A stretch of 64,000 nt of DNA from Butyricimonas sp. Marseille-P3923. Its GTDB lineage: Bacteria > Bacteroidota > Bacteroidia > Bacteroidales > Marinifilaceae. Under the pieces are notes generated by a model. The model saw nothing but the letters and a program-made list of their open reading frames with translations, was not told where the DNA came from and made no database searches. Positions 9,701 through 16,935 of the stretch are shown here, piece after piece. The position numbers and the translations under genes were made by a program. The DNA lies in the NCBI RefSeq assembly GCF_900184685.1, contig NZ_FXXL01000007.1, positions 1,240,001 to 1,304,000 on the forward strand, given 5' to 3'. Numbering within the stretch: the first letter of the stretch is position 1; every line of letters begins with the position of its first letter.

Positions 9701-10282
9701 TTCCTCTTCCATCTTCACGACCACCTCCTTGCCGGAAGTCACCGCCACCTTCTTCGCACTAAAACCGATAAAAGAGAATATCAGATTCCCCACCGGCTTA
9801 TCGATCGCCAACGTGAACGTCCCGTCCGCGGCACTTGCCGTCCCGACCGTCGTACTATCCAGACGCACGGTAACACCTACCATCGGTTCCCCTTTCGTAT
9901 CCACAACTTTACCTTTGAGTATATGCTTTTTGGCGGACACGTCGGCAACCTTCGGTCTTATAATCACCATCACCCCGTCCGTTCGGTACGTGAACGGCAA
10001 ATCCTTCAACACGAGATCCAATATCTCCAACACCTTCTTGTCTTTCACCTCCAACGTGACCTTTTTCCCCTTCACGTCGTCATAATTGAACATGAATTTA
10101 TACACGTCCGCCTTTTCCAGCTCCTTCAACACGGAGGATAATTCCTGATCTACAAATTTAAAAGAAACCTTATTTTCCTGAGAGAAACCAAGGAACCCCC
10201 ATAGCATAAAAAACATCCACAATGTCATTTTCCTCCATCCTTGTTCCCGCCTTAAATAAACCGATCTTCGCTTTTTTTCCAT
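6797..10282 (-). CDS. SusC/RagA-family TonB-dependent transducer-transporter with STN domain
   Basis: 1161 residues. A signal-anchor-like N-terminus (MTLWMFFMLWGFLGFSQ) precedes an STN signalling domain at about 40-110 (LSSVLKELEKADVYKFMFNY), a carboxypeptidase-regulatory-like domain at 120-200 (LKGKVVDTKGEPMVGVTV), a TonB-box region DLDQVTVIAYG and a plug with VLKDAASAAIYGSRAANG. The rest is a beta-barrel ending in Phe (FGLTVNF). It imports ligand across the outer membrane with energy from TonB. The STN domain marks it as a transducer that would signal through the FecR encoded just upstream to the ECF sigma factor. The paralogue is at 18522-21998. Confidence 0.94.
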   Translation of the reverse strand: MEKKRRSVYLRREQGWRKMTLWMFFMLWGFLGFSQENKVSFKFVDQELSSVLKELEKADVYKFMFNYDDVKGKKVTLEVKDKKVLEILDLVLKDLPFTYRTDGVMVIIRPKVADVSAKKHILKGKVVDTKGEPMVGVTVRLDSTTVGTASAADGTFTLAIDKPVGNLIFSFIGFSAKKVAVTSGKEVVVKMEEEVSDLDQVTVIAYGSRKKRELITSVASIKADDIKEIPAASLETLLQGRMAGVGVNIQSGSPGGGGTNVAVRGYNSLWLDEAGGGDGSPLYVIDGVPVHSFTSPVTGTNTIAEIDPSTIESVEVLKDAASAAIYGSRAANGVILITTKKGRAGEGKFSVNLSYSASVLPKAPTQLGGREERLYHMAVMRAQRNAYEVKGKGYYKYPTSYEEAANNEAIYDAFWNSGLGVGTKSIRMVQDSLNPFFNNSTNWYKYIFRTGKILNANIQTSGGTEKMTYMVGAGYYKETGIMPGSDFSRVNLLTNLSFNPVKKLTVDSRFYLAYTDRSRGATSGDAFKYESFTVDPNYTSSLLLKGGAVEEKMLQMLNGQVENNTSYRLRANLQLRYEILKGLSVSTSLALDYTQANQNQFTPSYLDPNNNNESKSSGEIARDMLLSNENLLSYVFTLDEVHNFDLLFGLAYDGSKKWSNSGHGLRGPSDRIEYVGSGFQDLIYDPRVDDYRALKDYGSDFSETAMVSYFGRLAYNYDKKYLLEATVRRDGSSVFGADVRWATFPSLAVGGAFSTERFMKWAWWLNYGKIRASWGRSGSQFAIPYLAQGLMSPGTIFDGVQGMQPEGVINRKLKWEESDQYDFGLDMDFFNYRLNLTIDYYYKYTRALINKESLPGDMYGFNGVQWRNTMAISNEGLELDAKIDILRDTEVKWRTRFNISRNWNRFRKSYSGRDFYDKVIGKPLSGIYLFKDLGMIESDADVPYIFDQSGKKQMLSPEGDEEYFFTKGMRRIADIDGDGQITEDDLVYSGTTLPQAYGGLVNEIKWKNFDVNILLTYTLGRKMVNQFKYSTLQGRLGVYPVFADVSLSDFWQYAGDGSKYQTLGLYGNSTLINITGQTTASLENVHYCRLKQLTIGYNLPKRIMKKLWLDGIRIFVTGEDLFLLSNYSGLDPEVANIGTGFDDGRTYPLARKWTFGLTVNF

Positions 10283-10332
10283 AATTCATTTATTTAACAT
10301 TCTAAAATTCAAGACACAACAATCCCCTTTTC

Positions 10333-10350
10333 GAGAGGCTCACGCCTTTC
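10333..10350 (-). promoter_or_regulatory. Hairpin in the fecR-susC spacer
   Basis: Arms 10333-10339 (GAGAGGC) and 10344-10350 (GCCTTTC), one mismatch on the transcript, in the 95-base gap before susC. A similar hairpin occupies the same place in the paralogous locus (22053-22080). No strong T-run follows, so partial attenuation or transcript processing is more likely than full termination. Confidence 0.4.
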
Positions 10351-10377
10351 AAATACTTGATTTCCAATACATCATTT

Positions 10378-11547
10378 CTACTTCTTAAAAACTATAATAC
10401 AATTATCCCGAACCTCTATTTTTAATTTTCCCATTTCATTCAAATATTCCACGACCTTGCTGAAAGTCGCCTTCCGATCTGCCCAAATCTTAAAACGCAA
10501 CTCCTTCAATTCCGGTTCCTCGTATACCACGCTGAAATTATACCAACGTCCCAGTTCCGTCAATATATCTTCCAACCGCTCGTCGTCATAATAGAAATAC
10601 CCTTCTTTCCACGAGGTATACTTCAGTATATCCACCTTCGTCACTTTCAGTTTTCCCTCGCTATACAGGACATTTTCGTGAGGTTTCAACACCACTTCTT
10701 TCCTCCTCCCGGTAGCCTTGACCGCTACACTTCCATTCACGAGCGTGATATTTTCTTTCTCCCTTGAATACGCCTGAACGTTAAATTCCGTTCCCAACAC
10801 ACGGGTACGAACCCCTGCCGTCTTCACTATAAAAGGTCGCGTCTCGTCCCGCCGCACTTGAAAATAAGCCTCTCCCGACAACTCCACCACGCGTTCCTTT
10901 TCCCCGAACACGACCGGATAACGAAATTCCGTCTCCGCATTCAACCACACTTTCGTCCCGTCATCCAAAATCACGAAATACTCTCCACCCCGGGGCACCT
11001 TTAACGTGTGATTCCCTTCCAATTCGGGGAGCGGTTGCCCGGGAGAATAAACCAACCCCTTTAAAGAATCCGCCGTGATAGACCGGATCACTTGGGGCAA
11101 ACGCTGCACCAAAACCTTCCGGTTCTCCCGGTTCAAATCGATCTCCTCCCCGTTATTCAATACAAGTGTAACCCCTTGGGGGGTAAAATCGTCATTCTCA
11201 GGCATCACCATCACGAAAGGCGTTCGCTCCGCGGGCATCGGACTCCTCCACAACCAACTGATTGAAATCACGATACCGATGCAAGCGACAGCCGACGCTA
11301 CCCTGTAAGTCCAAAGCATCCTTTTCCGCAAAATCTTCCGGTTCAACTTCTTCCATTCCCCATCGACATCCGGCTTCTTTTTATCGACAGCCGCCAAACT
11401 CCCTTCCCGGATACGGCGCAATTCTTCCAGCAATTGCCCGTGCTCCTCGTCCCGCAACCATTCTCGCACCAATTCATCGTCCTTCACCAGATGATTGAGC
11501 ACGTCCATGCCAAATTCTATATCCCGATAATTATACTTTTTATCCAT
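10378..11547 (-). CDS. FecR-family anti-sigma/sigma-regulator
   Basis: 389 residues from ATG 11547. This start makes the N-terminus line up with the paralogue at 22113 (DIEF at residues 9-12 in both); an ATG nine codons upstream is possible. The cytoplasmic N-terminus (about 80 residues) should bind the sigma factor. One membrane span follows (VASAVACIGIVISISWLW), then a periplasmic FecR domain: LKVPRGGEYFVILDDGTKVWLNA, LSGEAYFQVRRDE, VLGTEFNVQAY, and a C-terminal domain with FKIWADRKATFSKVVEYLNE that resembles the fold contacting STN domains. It lies 69 bases after the sigma gene and upstream of the STN-carrying SusC. Confidence 0.92.
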   Translation of the reverse strand: MDKKYNYRDIEFGMDVLNHLVKDDELVREWLRDEEHGQLLEELRRIREGSLAAVDKKKPDVDGEWKKLNRKILRKRMLWTYRVASAVACIGIVISISWLWRSPMPAERTPFVMVMPENDDFTPQGVTLVLNNGEEIDLNRENRKVLVQRLPQVIRSITADSLKGLVYSPGQPLPELEGNHTLKVPRGGEYFVILDDGTKVWLNAETEFRYPVVFGEKERVVELSGEAYFQVRRDETRPFIVKTAGVRTRVLGTEFNVQAYSREKENITLVNGSVAVKATGRRKEVVLKPHENVLYSEGKLKVTKVDILKYTSWKEGYFYYDDERLEDILTELGRWYNFSVVYEEPELKELRFKIWADRKATFSKVVEYLNEMGKLKIEVRDNCIIVFKK

Positions 11548-11616
11548 TTTGTCATATTCATCTACCCCATACACGTAGACCCCTGCAAAATGGGTAATGC
11601 CAAAAACGACTTTTTT

Positions 11617-12171
11617 TTATTTTTTTTCGGTAGACTTCCCGAAACACAAGAAAAGCAGTATAAACTCTTCCCCGGAGAATTGTTCCCGCAGTATCCGTAA
11701 CGCTTTCATAACATGGGCTTTTACCGTGTTCACCGTGATACCGAACTCCGCCCCCGCGTCCTGATATTTTTTCCCTTCCAGAAAACATCTTTTGAACACG
11801 TTCCTCGTTTGAGTCGGCAACTGCTCCACGGCACGGTGTATCCGGTCGATCAACAACTCGTATTCCAAATGCTTGCTTTCGTCCACCGCCTCGGGTTCTT
11901 CCCGCATATACGCAGCAAAACGTTGCGCTGTCTTTTCATGCCGCAATTCATCCAGACAGGCATTACGGACAAGTTTATATAAAAAAGGAACTAATGAAGT
12001 TGAAAATTCAAGGCGGTCCCGCCCCTTCCACACGATCTCGAAAACATCACTCACCACATCTTTCGCCCGCTCGTCATCATTCAAAAAACTTAAAGCGTAG
12101 TAATATAGCCGGGAATAACTCTCCCGGAACAATTGTTCAAAATAGCGTTTTTTTTCCAATAATGTAAACAT
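11617..12171 (-). CDS. ECF-type sigma-70 factor
   Basis: 184 residues. Region 2 spans about 10-75 (FEQLFRESYSRLYYYALSFLNDDERAKDVVSDVFEIVWK). Region 4 spans about 115-165 (AVEQLPTQTRNVFKRCFLEGKKYQDAGAEFGITVNTVKAHVMKAL in blocks). The hydrophobic C-terminal tail after residue 165 is shared with the paralogue (23351-23887). It opens the first SusCD locus and would direct RNA polymerase to fecR/susC promoters when released by FecR. A well-formed housekeeping-type promoter lies just upstream (12191-12222), so the sigma gene itself need not be autoregulated. Confidence 0.92.
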   Translation of the reverse strand: MFTLLEKKRYFEQLFRESYSRLYYYALSFLNDDERAKDVVSDVFEIVWKGRDRLEFSTSLVPFLYKLVRNACLDELRHEKTAQRFAAYMREEPEAVDESKHLEYELLIDRIHRAVEQLPTQTRNVFKRCFLEGKKYQDAGAEFGITVNTVKAHVMKALRILREQFSGEEFILLFLCFGKSTEKK

Positions 12172-12190
12172 ACGCTCCCCATTAGTGCCA

Positions 12191-12222
12191 CAAATATAGA
12201 GTTAAAAAACAAAAATGACAAA
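12191..12222 (-). promoter_or_regulatory. Bacteroidetes promoter for the first ECF sigma gene
   Basis: On the minus strand: TTTG (12222-12219), 20-base spacer, TATATTTG (12198-12191). This matches the Bacteroides -33 TTTG / -7 TAnnTTTG pattern with normal spacing and sits 20 bases before the ATG. Confidence 0.7.
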
Positions 12223-12238
12223 CGGGATGTGTTTTTAG

Positions 12239-12345
12239 TCGCCTACGGCGAGTTACAAGTTGCAGGTTACATTTGCCTTCGGCAAGTTATTTCACTCGCA
12301 TTTCGGACTGTATTTCAACTCCTCCTCTGTTTATCGAGAGAGAGC
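12239..12345 (+). repeat. Mini-hairpin repeats and degenerate multi-hairpin element
   Basis: Small hairpins TCGCC-TAC-GGCGA (12239-12251) and TTGCC-TTC-GGCAA (12273-12285) are joined by AGTTACAAGTTGCAGG-type linkers. A worn copy of the dispersed element follows at about 12307-12345 (CTCCTCTGTTTATCGAGAG). It separates the end of the second locus from the promoter of the first. Confidence 0.65.
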
Positions 12346-12414
12346 TGAAAATGCCTGTCATTCCTCAATCATTCCGGGGATAACAGACATTTTTCAATTT
12401 AAAATCACTAAATT

Positions 12415-14067
12415 CTATCTCTCCTGCAAAGGATTCTTCAATGCCGGCAGTTTTCTCTTCGGTACATCCATAACAGATATATCCATGTTATTCAACAAAA
12501 TAGATGAAGGATAAATCATGGATACCAAAGCACCCTTGTCCAGTAGAAGATTGTGTACCTTTTCCTGATTACAGATTTCCCGTATATTCTTCAACTTGGA
12601 CATATTCACGGGGGCAACTTTTCCAAAACGGACTTGCGTTTCTTCGCCCGTCTTCACGTCTACCTTGTACAGGAGTGAAGCGTTGCCCGCCAAACGGCGA
12701 ACGATATAAGCGTAATCCGACTTCGCTTCTTTTGCCGCTTTCAACAAGGCTTTTTTCATCGCCTCCGGCTTTAATCCGCCGTCAGCCTTGACATGAAGCG
12801 TGCCGGGAGCCGTCACGTAAATCACGTCATTACGGGTGGGAATAAAACGGGAACTCCCGGTCGAGTAACGCACCTTATTCGTGGGAACCTGCCCGTTCAA
12901 TACCTTTTTCAGAACCCCTTTCTCCACCAGCACCAACTCTTTTTCCGGAACCACGCCTTCGGCATCCACCTCGTAACTTCCCAGCAAAGGGATATTCATG
13001 TATTCCGTCATGGAACTATAATTCACCACGGACAGGCGGGGATCAAGTAATTTCTTCCCGATCTTATCCTCAAAGGAAGTGGTCGTTTCCTTCACGCCAA
13101 GCGGCATCCGGTAAGTACACAGTCCGCCGTTATTCCCCAACAAATTATCCGTGAGCACTTGACGCACCGCCTCGTTCTCGAAAAGAACCGGTCCGTTATA
13201 CTCCTCGGAAAATACTTCCGCGTTTTTCAGGTCAATCAGCCGCCGGGCAAAGCCCGCCACCACTTGTTTCAAATGCTCCTGTGAAGGCAATGCCTCCAGC
13301 GAAGGGGCTAACAATATATACGAATCCCGAATATATTCCCCGTCTTTCGTGACTACCGTCCCCTCGACGTACAACTCCACGAAATTCAACGGCTGTTTCA
13401 GCGCCACCTGTTCCGTGGTCAATTTGTAAAACGTCATCTCGCTTCCCTGCAATGATACTTTGGAACCGATGATCTCCTTGTAATCTTTAAACACGGCGGA
13501 CAACTCCCGTGCCTTCGCCTCTACCCCGGAAATACCAGAAATATAAGGTTGTTTTCCCTGTATCAGCTTCTCCACGGAAGGGGTCGGTAACAAATCCGGA
13601 AGATTATCGGGAAGTTCATACGGGTTTGCCTCCAAGTATACCTTTTTTGCAGAGTACTCCTGCAAAGCCACCTTGTATCCCTGATCAGAAGCCAGCCAGA
13701 AGCCAAGGCGAATAGCGTTATAATCAATCTCACCTCCTACATCCACCCGCAGGAATTGCCCCACATGACGCAGATCGCTCGTGCGATTGTAGTCGCCGAT
13801 CAAGACTTGCGAGGTACCCATCAAATGAAGGGGCAGATTAACCGAATTCAACACAGACCCCAAGGTTGCCTCCACGGAAAACTGCCGGGAAAGTAGAAGA
13901 GCGTAAGAGACATAAAAAGGCTTACTCATCATAGGAAGAGCCAGCTGCTCCTTCGTTCTCGCCTGTTCGTCCCCCATCGCCGTGAAAATAGTCACGTCCT
14001 CTCGCGTCTGAGCACGCGACAGGCTGACCAGAAATATTAAAAATAACAATATCGTGTATCTCATCAT
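12415..14067 (-). CDS. Exported TldE/PmbA-like protein, non-catalytic partner of TldD
   Basis: 550 residues with a signal peptide ending SLSRA-QT. The body resembles the TldD/PmbA family: FSVEATLGSVLNSVNLPLHLM, FENEAVRQVLTDNLLG and a C-terminal region with RYSTGSSRFIPTRNDVIYVTA. No HExxxH metal-binding motif is present, as in TldE/PmbA, which pairs with catalytic TldD. It lies 23 bases after the tldD-like gene. E. coli TldD/TldE is cytoplasmic and degrades or trims peptides. Both partners here carry signal peptides, so activity would be periplasmic. It is the last gene of the second SusCD locus. A role in processing imported peptides is inferred. Confidence 0.75.
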   Translation of the reverse strand: MMRYTILLFLIFLVSLSRAQTREDVTIFTAMGDEQARTKEQLALPMMSKPFYVSYALLLSRQFSVEATLGSVLNSVNLPLHLMGTSQVLIGDYNRTSDLRHVGQFLRVDVGGEIDYNAIRLGFWLASDQGYKVALQEYSAKKVYLEANPYELPDNLPDLLPTPSVEKLIQGKQPYISGISGVEAKARELSAVFKDYKEIIGSKVSLQGSEMTFYKLTTEQVALKQPLNFVELYVEGTVVTKDGEYIRDSYILLAPSLEALPSQEHLKQVVAGFARRLIDLKNAEVFSEEYNGPVLFENEAVRQVLTDNLLGNNGGLCTYRMPLGVKETTTSFEDKIGKKLLDPRLSVVNYSSMTEYMNIPLLGSYEVDAEGVVPEKELVLVEKGVLKKVLNGQVPTNKVRYSTGSSRFIPTRNDVIYVTAPGTLHVKADGGLKPEAMKKALLKAAKEAKSDYAYIVRRLAGNASLLYKVDVKTGEETQVRFGKVAPVNMSKLKNIREICNQEKVHNLLLDKGALVSMIYPSSILLNNMDISVMDVPKRKLPALKNPLQER

Positions 14068-14090
14068 TTTCCTATTTAATATTCATAACT

Positions 14091-15797
14091 TCATTTTTGC
14101 GGTACATACACCCTCGGGAGAACAGGCGGCAACACGCTGGACTTCGCCGTACGCTGGGTTTCCACCTTGTTCACCAGAATCGTCGGCGAAATAGCAGTAA
14201 CCTGCACTCCCCCGGATTCCGCCCCACAAATACCGACGAAGACACTCGGGTCGTCCCCCGCGCACACGATGTTCGAGAACATAGACAACGGAGTCCCGAT
14301 CAGGATAACTCCCCGTACCAATTCATCCGGTCTGCCGTCCGTGTAGACACGGTAAACCACCAGTGGGGTCACGTTGAACGAATTCGTGCTGCTTGTCCCC
14401 GTGTACGTTAAGCCGCTTGTCACTTCTTTAAAGAAATAACCGTATTCCTTGTTCTGCTTTTTCGCCTCCTCGATCAACATCGCCCGCAACTCCTGTTGTG
14501 TTTTGGGAGCTTTCGTCTCGATACACAGGTTGGATTGCCGGGACACGGGATCGAACCCGTCGCTTGCCCGGGCATGACCGTTCGTCTTCGGGAAGCCGTC
14601 TATCGGCACGCGGGTCATCAGGAAATCCCGTAACTTACCGTCCACCACGACGTTTACCCGTTCGGCACGAATACCTTGATCGTCAAACTTGTAATGACCG
14701 TTCAACTCCTTTCCCGCGTAACTCGTCAACGTCGGATCGTCGGAAACTTGAAAATCAGGAGCCAATACATTTTCTCCCACCATCTGTTTGAAAGTCTGTC
14801 CGTCCTCGTCCGTCTTCATCCTCTGCCCTTCCAGACGATGCCCGAATATCTCGTGAAAAAACACACCGCTCGCGGCACCCGACAACAAGGCGGGACCGGT
14901 ATACGGGTCAGCCACGGGAGCCTCCCGCAAAGCCGCCAAGGTCTTGATCATCTCCCGCGTATCCGCCATCATCTGCTCGTCCGAGGGCAAATCAGCCGGA
15001 TCATATGCGAAATAGGACAGGTACAAGGGAAGCCGCATCCCGTCCAAAGCCATCACGTTTCCTTGGATCATGACGCGGGCATAAGGCAGGTTCTGCACGA
15101 CACTCCGTCCCTCCGTGTCCACGAAATAACGGCGTTCGACATCATACGTCAAGGTGGCATCGCCCTGCATGATATTCATATTCTCGTTAAAAAGAGCGGA
15201 AATCTTCTTCAACCGGGCAATCCATGCCTCTGCGTCCACTTTCAACCGATCGGCTGGAAAAGGAGCCTCGTAATAGGATTCCACCGGCGCGGCAGAAAAA
15301 TAAGGGGCTTTATCTTCATTCTTGACATTCACCTTGGTTTGCGCCTTTGTACGCTCGTAAATATCCACGGCAAAAGCGTAACGGGAAGAAGCCTCCATCC
15401 AGATTTCCTGACGGATAGCATCCTCGTTGTTCCCGTCATCAATCGGCAGGACGGCGGATGAAATACCCGACTCGGTCACTTCCGATCCCATCGGGTAATA
15501 CTTGTAATTATCCAACGTCGTGTCACCCAACCGGATATGGGGAATCATGACGCGGGTATGCCGGCTCTGGTTATCCCTCAACGTCCCGAACGAAGTAATG
15601 ATCGTCGTGCTCCTCGTGTCGATAATCCTGTAATTCATGTAATAGGGGGGAAGTTTCTCCCCCTGCAATTCCCGGTAATGTTTATTCAACTCCCCGGAAA
15701 GGATATTCAACAAATTGTCCCCCGATTGCGCAGACACACCATGAATACCCGTCATCCCGAGAATGCAACAAATACAAATAAACTTTATTCCTTTCAT
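14091..15797 (-). CDS. Exported TldD-like zinc metallopeptidase
   Basis: 568 residues with a signal peptide cleaved near VSA-QS (residue 23/24). The TldD catalytic motif HExxxH is present as HEIFGH at residues 315-320, followed by RLEGQ. Other family blocks are LSGAASGVFFHE, GHARASDGFDPVSRQSN and ICGAESGGVQVTAISP near the C-terminus. It is predicted to hydrolyse peptides in the periplasm as a heterodimer with the product of the next gene. It starts 7 bases after the small lipoprotein gene, deep inside a sigma/FecR/SusCD operon, which ties peptide hydrolysis to that uptake system. The family is usually cytoplasmic and not linked to SusCD, which makes the context notable. Confidence 0.82.
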   Translation of the reverse strand: MKGIKFICICCILGMTGIHGVSAQSGDNLLNILSGELNKHYRELQGEKLPPYYMNYRIIDTRSTTIITSFGTLRDNQSRHTRVMIPHIRLGDTTLDNYKYYPMGSEVTESGISSAVLPIDDGNNEDAIRQEIWMEASSRYAFAVDIYERTKAQTKVNVKNEDKAPYFSAAPVESYYEAPFPADRLKVDAEAWIARLKKISALFNENMNIMQGDATLTYDVERRYFVDTEGRSVVQNLPYARVMIQGNVMALDGMRLPLYLSYFAYDPADLPSDEQMMADTREMIKTLAALREAPVADPYTGPALLSGAASGVFFHEIFGHRLEGQRMKTDEDGQTFKQMVGENVLAPDFQVSDDPTLTSYAGKELNGHYKFDDQGIRAERVNVVVDGKLRDFLMTRVPIDGFPKTNGHARASDGFDPVSRQSNLCIETKAPKTQQELRAMLIEEAKKQNKEYGYFFKEVTSGLTYTGTSSTNSFNVTPLVVYRVYTDGRPDELVRGVILIGTPLSMFSNIVCAGDDPSVFVGICGAESGGVQVTAISPTILVNKVETQRTAKSSVLPPVLPRVYVPQK

Positions 15798-15804
15798 CTG
15801 TCTT

Positions 15805-16230
15805 TCATTTTAAGATAAATGTAAAAGCATCCTTTACCACCTGACTATACCCGGGTCCCGTCAACCGAACCGACACGGTATACCGTCCCGCGGGCGACTT
15901 GCCCTTATACGGATAACGCATCACACCCCCGCCTGCCAATATGGTCAGTTCCTGCATGAAAGTAGCGGCAGCCTCTTCTCCAACTGTTGAAGAGACAGAC
16001 TCCACGGAAAAATCAATTCGTTCGGTTCCCTCGTATCCTTGCATTTTCAAAGATTGCCACGGAGATTCATACTCTATCCGTACCGCATCCAATTCCGGGT
16101 CCGGCGTAAGACGCACGATCATCGTATCCGGGTCGTAAACAGCATTCTCCGTTATCAAATAACCCTCTTTCTCGTCACATGACACAAGCCCGCAGTATAT
16201 AACACTCAATATAAATAATATCCGTTTCAT
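15805..16230 (-). CDS. Small lipoprotein, unrecognised family (paralogue at 4141-4557)
   Basis: 141 residues with lipobox YCGLVSC (Cys19). It aligns with the first-locus protein: VYDPDTMIV near the mature start, AGGGVMRYPYKGKSPAGRYTVSVRL and GPGYSQVVKDAFTFI at the end. A single beta-rich domain is likely. It lies 17 bases after the fasciclin-like gene and 7 bases before tldD, so it belongs to the operon core and not to the variable tail. Its function is unknown; conservation of position suggests it is a structural accessory of the SusCD-fasciclin complex. Confidence 0.7.
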   Translation of the reverse strand: MKRILFILSVIYCGLVSCDEKEGYLITENAVYDPDTMIVRLTPDPELDAVRIEYESPWQSLKMQGYEGTERIDFSVESVSSTVGEEAAATFMQELTILAGGGVMRYPYKGKSPAGRYTVSVRLTGPGYSQVVKDAFTFILK

Positions 16231-16247
16231 AACTTTCTCTTTTATTA

Positions 16248-16931
16248 TTACTCAAAATCTTCCCAATCTTCCGGATCTTCCCAATCTTCCATTTCCCCGA
16301 AATCCCCTAACGTGAAGTTATATGACAAGGAATGCACCACGCAATGATCCGGTTCTATATTGGAAGAGGCGATAGAAAAATCACGGAACGCACTTTGTGA
16401 ATACACGCCCAAGGAAACAGCTCCCACGTCCGGGATTCCCTGTAACGTCTGCTGGTGCGTGTACAACCAAACGGTACTTCCACTCAATGTAGGATAATAC
16501 TTACCGCCCTCTCCCGGCATAGCTTCATCTTCATCATATTTTCCTCTCGGAACATCATCCCGGTATAACTTGCCATCGATGATGCATTGTAATAACAAAT
16601 CCTTGCAAACATCCGGCTCCATATCCGAGATTCGCTCTATGTCATTTTCCAACATATACCTGCGAATAGAGTGATTCGTCGGTCCAAGAAAAGTAATCTC
16701 CGGATGTTCCGTGTCTTTTCCCTCGAACAGACGAACCACATCGGGACCAGCTTGTTCCACCAATCTAGCCGTGGAATCCCAGTCGTAAGAATGCCCCGGG
16801 GCTTTTAAATACTCCAACAAGCTACCGTCAAAACGACCGCTATGCAACCCGGATTTAATAAAATTATCCTGTACACAGCCTCCCATGCCTAAAACCAGAC
16901 ATACAAAGCCTAATATCAATATATGTTTCAT
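16248..16931 (-). CDS. Fasciclin-like (FAS1) lipoprotein
   Basis: 227 residues from ATG 16931, 4 bases after the SusD stop; an upstream in-frame ATG (16964) would overlap susD and spoil the signal peptide. Lipobox LVLGMGGC. FAS1 hallmarks: LLEYLKAPGHSYDWDSTARLVEQA, ITFLGPTNHSIRRYM, VCKDLLLQCIIDGKLYRDDV. The C-terminus is strikingly acidic, with an imperfect repeat EDWEDPEDWEDFE encoded by repeated TCTTCCCAATCTTCC on the plus strand. It is paralogous to 4571-5263 and probably a surface accessory of the neighbouring SusCD pair. Confidence 0.7.
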   Translation of the reverse strand: MKHILILGFVCLVLGMGGCVQDNFIKSGLHSGRFDGSLLEYLKAPGHSYDWDSTARLVEQAGPDVVRLFEGKDTEHPEITFLGPTNHSIRRYMLENDIERISDMEPDVCKDLLLQCIIDGKLYRDDVPRGKYDEDEAMPGEGGKYYPTLSGSTVWLYTHQQTLQGIPDVGAVSLGVYSQSAFRDFSIASSNIEPDHCVVHSLSYNFTLGDFGEMEDWEDPEDWEDFE

Positions 16932-16935
16932 AGCC

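Noticed and set aside
9410-10141. Plus-strand 243-codon frame
   Set aside because: Shadow of the SusC N-terminal half; His/Arg-rich composition typical of antisense frames.
12415-15797. Modulators of DNA gyrase, the older annotation of TldD/PmbA
   Set aside because: Both proteins carry signal peptides and one has the HExxxH peptidase motif, so an exported protease is a better reading.
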